Made by a program: the position numbers and the translations under genes. From assembly GCA_938022235.1 (NCBI GenBank), contig CALIEL010000154.1:1-21193 (forward strand): a stretch of 21,193 nucleotides of DNA, read 5' to 3'. Position 1 is the first letter of the stretch. Every line of letters begins with the position of its first letter. Below are positions 14,325 through 21,193 of this stretch, piece by piece. Below the pieces are notes generated by a model. The model was not told the DNA's origin and did no database searches. It saw only the letters and a list, made by a program, of their open reading frames with translations. This DNA is from Oribacterium parvum. GTDB taxonomy: Bacteria > Bacillota > Clostridia > Lachnospirales > Lachnospiraceae.

Positions 14325-17300
14325 ATGCTTTCCATGACGAAATTCGTCTTAAGACGACCGGTTACCACCTTTCTTGTGGTAATCACCCTTATTTTCTTTG
14401 GTTTCGTTACATTCACCACCATGAAAATGGAGCTGCTCCCCAATATGAACTTCCCCTACCTCATCGTGACCACCACCTATCCCGGAGCCTCTCCGGAGGA
14501 TGTGGACGAGCTGGTAACCAAGCCTGTTGAGGAGGAAGTTTCCCTGCTTTCCGACGTTAGGCAGGTCAGATCCCAGTCCAATGAGAACTTCTCCATGGTT
14601 ATTGTTCGTTACAATTACGGGACGAACATGAGCAAGGCCTATGACAGCCTGAAGAAAAAGATGGATGCCATCAAATCCTCTCTGCCGGAGGACGCCAAGG
14701 ACATCAGCATTATGGAGGTGGACATCAATGCAAGGCCGGGCATGGTTCTATCCATTAACAATAAAAATGAGAGTCAGCTTTATAATTATGTAGAAAACAA
14801 CATTAGGCCGGAGTTTGAAAAATTATCCTCCGTGGCTTCCCTTTCTCTTTCCGGAGGACAGGAAAGCTATGTAAGAGTGGAGCTTTCCCCGGAAAAACTG
14901 CAACAGTATCATTTGACCATAGAACAGGTGGTGGGAATGATGCAGGCTGCAAAGTTTACCTATCCGGCAGGAAGCACGAAGGTGGGAGACCAGGAATTAT
15001 CCATCAGTACCTCCCAGGACTATTCCACCATTGAGGAATTGCGAAAGCTCCCCATTACCACCGGAACAGGAAATACCCTGACTCTTTCGGATTTGGCTAC
15101 AGTGGGTTCCGCCTTGTCGGATAAAAGCAGTATAGGACGATATAACGGCGAAGAGACCATTACCTTAAGCTTAAATAAGCTGCAGAGTAAGTCGGACATT
15201 GCCATGAGTAAGGATGTGAACGCCTTAATCAAGAAGCTGGAAGGGAAGAATCCCAATCTGGAAATTCACGTGATTTCCGATTCTGCGGACAGCATCAAGA
15301 GCTCCCTGTCCAGCGTATTTCAGACCATGATTATGGCTATCGTGATTTCCATGCTGATTATCTTCCTTTTCTTCGGAGATATTAAGGCCTCCCTTATCGT
15401 AGGTTCCTCCATTCCTTTGGCGATTTTAGGAGCCGTCGTCTTTATGGGAGCTATGGGCTATAGCCTGAATATGCTGACCCTTTCCGCCCTGGTTTTAGGT
15501 GTGGGTATGATGGTGGACAACTCCATCGTTGTATTGGAGGCCTGCTTCCGAGCCATGGACGATTACGGAGAACGGCAAAGAAGTCTTAAAGAAGCGGCTA
15601 TCGACTCCGTAAGGGTAGTGGGAGCCTCAGTTTTCGGAGGTACGCTTACCACCTGTGTAGTATTCCTTCCCCTTGGATTTTTACAGGGAATTTCCGGACA
15701 ATACTTTAAGCCCCTTGGCTTTACCATTGTCTTTTGTATGGTGGCTTCTTTGATTTCCGCGGTTACCATCGTTCCCCTTTGCTTTACCCTATATAAGCCT
15801 AAGGAAAACAGTAAGGCGGTAGCTTATCGGGGAGTACGACTGTTACAGGATGCCTATAGAAGCACCATCAGTAAGTTTTTACGGCATAAAAAAGTAGTGC
15901 TGGTGGCTACAGCCGGTATTTTGGTTCTTTCTCTCTTCCTGGCGACACAGCTCAGAACAGAGCTGATGGCGGATATTGATACAGGAACCGTTGAAATCGG
16001 CATTACCCAAAAGCCCGGTCTTTCCATAGAAGAAAAAGAAAGAGTCATTCAAGAGTTGGAGGAGTTGGTGGCAAAGGATCCGGATACAGACCGTTATACT
16101 GCAACGGCAGGAGGTTCCGCCCTTTCCGCCCTGTACGGAGGAAGCACTGATCCTACGATTACGGTATATCTGAAAAAGGATCGTTCCATGAAAACCAAGG
16201 AAAAGGTAAAGGCATGGAAGAAGGCCTTGGAGAACCGTTCTCAAGAGGTTTTAAGCATAAAGTCCGTAAGTGATACCAGTATGAGCGGTGGCGATTACAG
16301 CTCCGGCAATAACTATGAAATTATTATTCAGGGATCGGATTTGGAAGAACTGCAAAGAAAGAGTAATGAACTTCTTTCCTTATTACAAAAGCAGAGCAGC
16401 CTCACCGGCATTCATTCCAGCCTGGAAAATGCAGCCCCTCTTTTGCAGGTTAAAGTTGATCCCATTAAGGCGGCGGCGGAAGGTTTAAGTCCTATCCAGA
16501 TTGCCCAGTCCCTAAATACCGATCTTTCCGGAAAAAAAGCAATGAAAATGACGGTGGAGGGGCAAAAGGTAGATGTGTGGGTGAAATATCCCAAGGATCA
16601 ATTTGATAACCTGGAAAAGGTAAAGTCCATTCGTTTTACCACGCCTACAGGGGCGCAGGTTTCTCTGGAAAGTTTGGCTACTGTAAAGTATGCGGATTCT
16701 CCTGCCAGCATTGAACGAGAAGATAAAAAGTATCAGGCGACGATTACGGCAAATTATACGGAGCAGGCCAACAACAATACCAAAGCGGAAATTGACGACC
16801 TGGTCAGCAAGAATCTGGGAGAGAATATTTCCGTTGTGGCTAATTCTCAAACCCAAAGCATGAATGAGGAGTTTGCGGATTTGTTCCGTGCCATCGCCAT
16901 TGCGGTCTTCCTGGTCTTTGTAGTCATGGCGGCGCAGTTTGAGTCTACACGCTTCAGCTTTATGGTGATGACCACCATCCCCTTCTCCTTAATCGGTTCC
17001 TTCGGACTCTTGTGGCTCTTTGACGCAACTCTGTCCATGACCTCTCTTTTGGGATTTTTGATGCTGGTGGGAACGGTGGTAAACAACGGAATTCTCTATG
17101 TGGATACGGTAAATCAGTACCGTCAGGAAATGCCTTTGGAAAAGGCTTTGACAGAGTCAGGTGCCACCAGACTTCGGCCGATTTTGATGACCACCCTGAC
17201 TACGGTATTGTCTATGATTCCTATGGCTATGGGCTTCGGAGACAACGGTGCCCTGATGCAGGGACTGGCTTTGGTAAACGTGGGAGGCTTGGTGGCGTCT

Positions 17301-17378
17301 ACTTTACTGGCACTGCTTTTGCTTCCGGTGTACTACATGATTATCTATGGCAGGAAAAAACATATGATAAAAGTTTAA
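14325..17378 (+). CDS. RND-type efflux pump (HAE1/AcrB-like, as in Gram-positive SwrC)
   Basis: At 1017 residues this is a full-length RND transporter: a first membrane helix (about 10-32), a large extracytoplasmic loop with the usual YPGASPEDVDELVTKPVEE, a helix bundle from about 335 to 490, and a second half repeating the plan, ending in a bundle from about 850 to 1005. Substrates are unknown; lipopeptides, drugs or fatty acids are typical of the family. In the proton-relay positions the usual Asp-Asp of TM4 is D398-N399 (GMMVDNSIVV), and the TM10 lysine of AcrB (K940) aligns with N920 (GTVVNNGIL). It may therefore be driven or protonated differently from AcrB, as in other clostridial members. 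It follows the adaptor by 2 bases and probably shares the TetR-controlled transcript. Confidence 0.95.
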   Translation: MLSMTKFVLRRPVTTFLVVITLIFFGFVTFTTMKMELLPNMNFPYLIVTTTYPGASPEDVDELVTKPVEEEVSLLSDVRQVRSQSNENFSMVIVRYNYGTNMSKAYDSLKKKMDAIKSSLPEDAKDISIMEVDINARPGMVLSINNKNESQLYNYVENNIRPEFEKLSSVASLSLSGGQESYVRVELSPEKLQQYHLTIEQVVGMMQAAKFTYPAGSTKVGDQELSISTSQDYSTIEELRKLPITTGTGNTLTLSDLATVGSALSDKSSIGRYNGEETITLSLNKLQSKSDIAMSKDVNALIKKLEGKNPNLEIHVISDSADSIKSSLSSVFQTMIMAIVISMLIIFLFFGDIKASLIVGSSIPLAILGAVVFMGAMGYSLNMLTLSALVLGVGMMVDNSIVVLEACFRAMDDYGERQRSLKEAAIDSVRVVGASVFGGTLTTCVVFLPLGFLQGISGQYFKPLGFTIVFCMVASLISAVTIVPLCFTLYKPKENSKAVAYRGVRLLQDAYRSTISKFLRHKKVVLVATAGILVLSLFLATQLRTELMADIDTGTVEIGITQKPGLSIEEKERVIQELEELVAKDPDTDRYTATAGGSALSALYGGSTDPTITVYLKKDRSMKTKEKVKAWKKALENRSQEVLSIKSVSDTSMSGGDYSSGNNYEIIIQGSDLEELQRKSNELLSLLQKQSSLTGIHSSLENAAPLLQVKVDPIKAAAEGLSPIQIAQSLNTDLSGKKAMKMTVEGQKVDVWVKYPKDQFDNLEKVKSIRFTTPTGAQVSLESLATVKYADSPASIEREDKKYQATITANYTEQANNNTKAEIDDLVSKNLGENISVVANSQTQSMNEEFADLFRAIAIAVFLVFVVMAAQFESTRFSFMVMTTIPFSLIGSFGLLWLFDATLSMTSLLGFLMLVGTVVNNGILYVDTVNQYRQEMPLEKALTESGATRLRPILMTTLTTVLSMIPMAMGFGDNGALMQGLALVNVGGLVASTLLALLLLPVYYMIIYGRKKHMIKV

Positions 17379-17617
17379 AGCCGGCAGTGCAGCTTTGGTG
17401 CATAGCGTAAGGTGATATTTGGCAGGATAGTTGAAACTTATTTAGGAGAAAGAACACCAAAAGTTCACAGGATTGACGATTTTCGTTAAGAAATTCCGAG
17501 GAATATTATGTTATAGTAGAGAAGACTCCTTTTCTCTTAGTAGGGGCTGTAAGGCCAGTCAACTGTGCTTTACAGCCCCATGCTTAGAGAATCAGAGATT
17601 TTTTTTAGGAGAAGAAG
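17379..17617 (+). promoter_or_regulatory. Leader of the TolC-like genes: extended -10 promoter and strong hairpin
   Basis: This 239-bp gap carries an extended -10 element, TG (17509-17510), T, TATAGT (17512-17517), with only a weak -35. About 25 bases downstream a 10-bp GC-rich stem joins GGGGCTGTAA 17543-17552 to TTACAGCCCC 17570-17579, with an outer TTCTCT/AGAGAA extension. Eight T residues follow shortly (17601-17608), then the SD AGGAGAAGAAG. It has no copy of the GTGACA/TGTCAC operator, so these genes seem to be controlled separately from the pump. The hairpin may be an attenuator or a 5' stabiliser. Confidence 0.55.
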
Positions 17618-18820
17618 ATGAGAAAAAAGGGATATCCTATTAGTTTAGCAATTGTTTTAGCGAGCCTTTCCTTTACCATGCCTGCCATGGCACAGAAGGT
17701 ACCGGGCTTTTCCGATAATGTTTCCGTGGATCAGATGCAGACTTCCTTTGAACGGCAGCGTTCCGAGGAGGAGTGGGCAAAGCTTCGGGACAATGTCATT
17801 TCCTGGGAGGAAATCGGGGATTTGGTCCATGAGTACAACCCCACAGTATCCAGTCTTTGGAGAAACTTCCGGGAAAGTGACAGCAAGGGCAGCTACAATG
17901 TCAATGTAGAGGATGCCAGAAATCAGGTGGAAGAAGCCTATGAAAAGGCATTGTCCGCTGCAGACGGAAACAGTGTGGCGGAGGCTTTGGCAGAAATGCA
18001 GTACCAGAGCAACAGCAACAATTTTTCCGCAGATACCGTGGCACAAAACGCAGACCGGGAGATTGCCAAGCTTTCCGTGGAACAAACGGAGCAGAATACC
18101 ATTGAGACCATTAAAAAGTCCTTCATTAGCAGAGAAAGCACCGGCCTTCAAAAGCAAATCGATGCCTTATCTTTAGCAGATGCGAAAAGCGCACAGGAAA
18201 GCACCGAAAGAAAAAAAGCTATCGGAAAGGCCACCCAGATTGATGTGCTGACTGCTAAGGAAGCCTATGACCAGGCGAATCTAAGCCTTACGAAGAACAA
18301 TTCCGCCTTTGACAAGATGACGGAGCTTTTACGGGTGAATCTGGGCTGGAAGGCAAGTGATACTCCGGAGATGCCCGTAATTCCAAGCCTTAGTGCAGAG
18401 CAGCTTACGGCAGTGAATTTAGAGGAAGACAGTAAGACAGCTTTACAGAATAACTACAGTCTTCGGATTTCAGAAAGAAAGTTGAATCTTTCCACAGGAG
18501 ATGCCAACCGACAGAATCTGACAAGAAGCATTTCCACAGCAAAGGAGAAGATTCAGTCCGATATGCTTTCTCGCTACCAAAGCTTAAAGCAGGCAGAAGA
18601 GGCGAAAAGACAGGCGGAACTGCAGGCGTCCAACGCGCAGCAGGCTTATCAAAAAGCAGAACGAGGCTATAAGCTGGGAAGCGTAAGCCGTGTGGATTTT
18701 GAAAAGGCGAAAAATGCTTCCGATACCGCAAGCCTTCAAAAGCAGCAGGCGGATTTGAAGCTTTATGAAGAATATTTGGATTATCAGGCCGGAAAGAACG
18801 GTTTGGCGACGGCAGAGTAA
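17618..18820 (+). CDS. TolC-family-like exported coiled-coil protein 1
   Basis: The 400-residue protein has a signal peptide (about 1-25, ending PAMA|QK, no lipobox) and long helical segments typical of the OEP/TolC fold. TolC-type repeats are seen as GKATQIDVLTAKEAYDQANL (about 208-227) and GYKLGSVSRVDFEKAK near the C-terminus, each the classic 'G-x-(A/S)-x-x-x-D-(V/F)-x-x-A' turn. The sequence DNVISWEEIGDLV (about 58-70) also occurs in the next gene. In Gram-negative bacteria TolC is the outer-membrane duct of RND pumps; here it lies beside an RND pump in a presumed monoderm. It may form a cell-wall conduit or an accessory complex instead. That function is inferred only. Confidence 0.75.
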   Translation: MRKKGYPISLAIVLASLSFTMPAMAQKVPGFSDNVSVDQMQTSFERQRSEEEWAKLRDNVISWEEIGDLVHEYNPTVSSLWRNFRESDSKGSYNVNVEDARNQVEEAYEKALSAADGNSVAEALAEMQYQSNSNNFSADTVAQNADREIAKLSVEQTEQNTIETIKKSFISRESTGLQKQIDALSLADAKSAQESTERKKAIGKATQIDVLTAKEAYDQANLSLTKNNSAFDKMTELLRVNLGWKASDTPEMPVIPSLSAEQLTAVNLEEDSKTALQNNYSLRISERKLNLSTGDANRQNLTRSISTAKEKIQSDMLSRYQSLKQAEEAKRQAELQASNAQQAYQKAERGYKLGSVSRVDFEKAKNASDTASLQKQQADLKLYEEYLDYQAGKNGLATAE

Positions 18821-18844
18821 GAGAAAGGATGCATTGAATCTTTT

Positions 18845-20095
18845 ATGGAGAAGAAAAAGAATAAGATAAAGTCCGCATTTGCTCTGGCTTTGAGCCTTGG
18901 ACTTCTCTGTCAAAGCTTCCCTGCCTTAGCAGAGGAGAAGCCTTGGGATGTGAATGATAACATCATTTCCTTCAGAGAAATCCCGGATCTTGTGGACCAA
19001 TTCAGTACCGTGGCCAAGATGGAGCAGGATGCTTTGGCGCAAAGCACCGGCGGTATGGCTTCCGTACAGAAGGCGGTAAAGGATGAGAAGGCGGATATTC
19101 TTGCGAATTTGCAGGAGAGCATTGACAGCTTAAAGGAGCAGAAGCAGGATAGCACAGATCCTGCGACCAAAGCCTTTTTGCAAAGTCAGATTAATCAGTT
19201 AGAAAAGGTAAAGAACAGTAAGAAGATTTTACCGGATATAGACAGTAGTCTGGCGGAGGTAAATCAAGGACTGGTGCAGCTTTCCGAGACGGAAAAAAGT
19301 ATGAAGAAGGCGGAAGCTAAGACGGAAAAAGCGGTGAAATCCGGCTTCTATACCGGAAAAAAGCTTTTGAGTGACGGTATGCAAAACCTTTATTTCAGTG
19401 CGATTTCTCTGGAAAACAACAAGACCATGCTGGAAAAAAGAGTGGCGATGCTACAGGCAGGTTTATAGAAGACGGAAAGGCAGGCGCGCCTTGGGCAGGC
19501 TACGACAAATGATGTGAGCGCGGCAAAGCTTGCTTTGGACAGTGCTCAGTCGGATTTGCAAAAGGCCAAGGACGGCCTGGAAAGCATGAAGAGAAATATG
19601 GGACTGAGCCTTGGTTGGAGCATGAATACCTATTCTAATATTCAGTTCGAAGCCATTCCCGACTACCCGAGAAACTATCTGGCAACAAGAGACTGGGGAA
19701 AGGACATTGATTCCGCTTTAAGTCATAACAGTGAATTGGGAAGCATTCTTCGCACAAAGGACAGCAATATCACCGGCTGGACGGAGAAGAAGCAGAGTCA
19801 GAAGGAAAAAGAACAGCAGATTCGAGTTTCCATGGAGGAGCTTAGGCGGAATATTAGCGAAGCGGAAGCGGCTTTAAATGCGGCGGAATCCGTTTCAGAG
19901 CTTTCCCGTTTGCAGAAGGAAAAGGCAGAGCGGATGAACGCTCTGGGACTATTGGGAAGGGCAGATTTCCAAGGCTTATCCTTAGAAGCCTTATCCAAGG
20001 AAAATGCAGCAGCCCAGGCAAAACTGGATTATAATCAGGCGGTCTTCCAATACGAAGAAGCGGTAGAGAGAGGGATACTTTCCACAGGGGAGTAA
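18845..20095 (+). pseudogene. TolC-family-like exported coiled-coil protein 2, interrupted by an in-frame TAG
   Basis: Reading from ATG 18845, the frame stays open to TAA 20093-20095 (416 codons) except for a single TAG at 19466-19468. The two parts (207 and about 208 residues) are in the same frame, so one base substitution explains the break. The first part has a signal peptide (about 1-28, PALA|EE), then DNIISFREIPDLV, matching the paralog upstream. The second opens with KTERQARLGQATTNDVSAAK, the TolC-type turn, which begins right after the stop. Later helices are highly charged and coiled-coil-like. No strong SD lies at normal distance before ATG 18845. Transcription ends at the hairpin overlapping the stop. 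It may be a recent pseudogene or a sequence error. Confidence 0.75.
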
Positions 20096-20111
20096 TCCCC
20101 CTCTTTTTTTT
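20087..20111 (+). terminator. Intrinsic terminator overlapping the stop of the second TolC-like gene
   Basis: GGGGA 20087-20091 pairs with TCCCC 20096-20100 across GTAA, which includes the stop codon, and eight T residues (20104-20111) follow. Confidence 0.7.
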
Positions 20112-20138
20112 CTTATAGATGGACTTTAGCCGGTATCG

Positions 20139-20165
20139 GAGCTGACATTTGAAAAATGTTAGCTC
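20139..20165. repeat. 12-bp hairpin with GAA loop
   Basis: 20139-20150 pairs with 20154-20165 over 12 bp (one G-U) around a three-base loop. No T-run follows, so it is not a normal terminator. It abuts the GAGTATC-type hairpin repeat. Confidence 0.6.
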
Positions 20166-20170
20166 TGATT

Positions 20171-20205
20171 AACGAGTATCTCACGAGTAGTGTGGGATAC
20201 TCATT
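20171..20205. repeat. Short hairpin repeat, copy 2 (GAGTATC family)
   Basis: AACGAGTATCTCAC and GTGTGGGATACTCATT form an inverted repeat around GAGTA. The outer ten bases match the copy at 1771-1806 apart from one C/T change. Confidence 0.55.
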
Positions 20206-20332
20206 GGACATAAACAGCCATTCCGGGCAGTGAAGTCGAAGCGTATTTTTTAAGAAAAGCTTATCCGAATGTGGAGTATAGGAGATTGGAGTGTTTTGTG
20301 TTATAACGGAAGAAGCTAAAGAAAAATTCCAA

Positions 20333-20361
20333 TAGCCAGAATGTATGTTCTATGATATAAT
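20333..20361 (+). promoter_or_regulatory. recA promoter with LexA-like (SOS) box
   Basis: An extended -10, TG (20353-20354), A, TATAAT (20356-20361), has a weak -35 TAGCCA (20333-20338) 17 bases upstream. Between them lies AGAATGTATGTTCT (20338-20351), which fits the Gram-positive LexA box CGAACRNRYGTTYC at 11 of 14 positions. Damage-induced control is likely. The leader of about 97 nt contains a CCGGT/ACCGG hairpin (20408-20412 with 20424-20428). Confidence 0.7.
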
Positions 20362-20464
20362 CTCTCGGCAAGCAAAAAACGAAGAAATAAAGGGAAAGAA
20401 CAGTAGTCCGGTAAGAAGCGAAAACCGGTACAAGTAACAATACAAAAAGTAAAGGAAGAAAATC

Positions 20465-21193
20465 ATGGCAAACAAAGTAAGCAAGGCTCCTGTAGTAGCA
20501 TTGGAAGATCGGGATGAAAAGTTAAAGGCGCTGGATGCGGCTCTCAGCAAGATTGAAAAGGATTGCGGAAAGGGATCCGTGATGAAGCTGGGAGATTCCG
20601 GAGTGAATAAGGATATCTCCGTAGTACCCACAGGCTCCTTATCCGTGGATATTGCTCTTGGGGCAGGCGGTTTCCCAAGAGGGCGTATTATCGAGATCTA
20701 CGGTCCGGAATCCTCCGGTAAGACTACCCTTGCCCTTCATGCAGTGGCAGAGGTACAAAAGCGTGGAGGCATCGCGGCCTTTATTGATGCGGAGCATGCT
20801 TTGGATCCCCGCTATGCTCAGGCTATCGGCGTGGACATTGATAACCTCTATGTGGCACAGCCGGATTCCGGAGAGCAGGCCTTGGATATTGTAGAGACCA
20901 TGGTTCGTTCCGGTGCGATGGACATCTTGGTTGTGGACTCCGTGGCGGCATTGGTGCCTAAGGCGGAGATTGACGGAGAGATGGGAGACAGCCATGTGGG
21001 CTTACAGGCTCGTTTGATGTCTATGGCTTTAAGAAAGCTTACCGCTATTATCGCCAAGTCCAACTGTATCCTTATTTTCATCAATCAGTTAAGAGAAAAG
21101 GTCGGCGTGATGTTTGGTAATCCGGAGACTACCACCGGTGGACGCGCTTTAAAGTTCTATGCTTCTGTTCGTGTGGACATCCGAAAGGGAGAA
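20465..21193 (+). CDS. recA: RecA recombinase, N-terminal 243 residues (cut by window end)
   Basis: RecA forms the ATP-dependent filament on single-stranded DNA for strand exchange and activates LexA self-cleavage. The open frame from ATG 20465 (SD AAAGGAAG at 20449-20456) runs off the window. Visible landmarks are GKGSVMKLG, then PTGSLSVDIALG, Walker A GPESSGKTT, the FIDAEHALDP segment with its catalytic Glu, Walker B ILVVDSVAALVP, the loop-1 region EIDGEMGDSHVGLQARLMS, INQLREKVGVMFGNPETTTGG (loop 2), and ALKFYASVR. The first 20 or so residues are a variable N-terminal extension. Confidence 0.98.
   Translation, partial: MANKVSKAPVVALEDRDEKLKALDAALSKIEKDCGKGSVMKLGDSGVNKDISVVPTGSLSVDIALGAGGFPRGRIIEIYGPESSGKTTLALHAVAEVQKRGGIAAFIDAEHALDPRYAQAIGVDIDNLYVAQPDSGEQALDIVETMVRSGAMDILVVDSVAALVPKAEIDGEMGDSHVGLQARLMSMALRKLTAIIAKSNCILIFINQLREKVGVMFGNPETTTGGRALKFYASVRVDIRKGE

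Noticed and set aside
17657..18157. Antisense open frame opposite the first TolC-like gene (166 codons)
   Set aside because: It lies fully inside a well-supported gene, has no credible start site and no recognisable protein features.
19466..19468. Amber recoding (pyrrolysine-type read-through)
   Set aside because: TAG ends the tetR gene in this window, no pyl genes are seen, and TolC-like proteins have no reason to need it.

Overview
The window reads as chromosomal DNA of an anaerobic, low-to-mid GC Clostridia, most like the Lachnospiraceae; an Oribacterium-like oral or gut genus is my guess, not a demonstrated identification. The evidence is the [FeFe]-hydrogenase maturation genes, a streptococcal-type sortase B pilus, YhaO/YhaN-type repair genes, the MEP-pathway gene ispE and a recA preceded by a Gram-positive-type SOS box. 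There are no tRNA, rRNA, CRISPR or transposase genes.

Layout. (1) 1-3200: the tail of a probable hydE, then hydG (broken into two frames by one missing base) and hydF, which together build the H-cluster of [FeFe] hydrogenase. Long intergenic hairpins lie between hydG and hydF. (2) 3224-6644: a 12-bp tandem repeat, then a YhaO/SbcD-like nuclease and a YhaN/SbcC-like ATPase overlapping by 4 nt, closed by a strong terminator that grows out of a 13-bp tandem repeat. (3) 6645-10514: a pilus locus. A roughly 560-bp gene-poor leader holds a 13-bp terminal stem enclosing about 275 nt of hairpins and a 29-codon basic mini-ORF. It is followed by an FctA/Spy0128-like major pilin, a class B sortase and an FctB-like minor pilin, the same order as in streptococcal FCT pilus islands. 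(4) 10590-12247, minus strand: ispE and an FCD-type GntR regulator overlapping by 8 nt, with their own promoter and a GntR-like operator at its start. (5) 12293-17378: a TetR regulator, an RND adaptor and an RND pump in a tight operon. The promoter has a palindromic operator filling the -35/-10 spacer and four more operator copies downstream. (6) 17379-20111: two paralogous TolC-like export proteins, the second interrupted by an in-frame TAG. (7) 20171-21193: a hairpin repeat related to one near hydF, then recA (cut by the window end) with an extended -10 promoter and a LexA-like box.

How the parts work together. HydE and HydG make the ligands and iron synthon that are assembled on HydF. The sortase polymerises the major pilin, and the minor pilin probably anchors it. 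The adaptor, the pump and the two TolC-like proteins look like a tripartite efflux system, which is odd in a cell expected to have no outer membrane. The two single-base lesions (hydG and the second TolC-like gene) may be real mutations or sequence errors; the window alone cannot decide.
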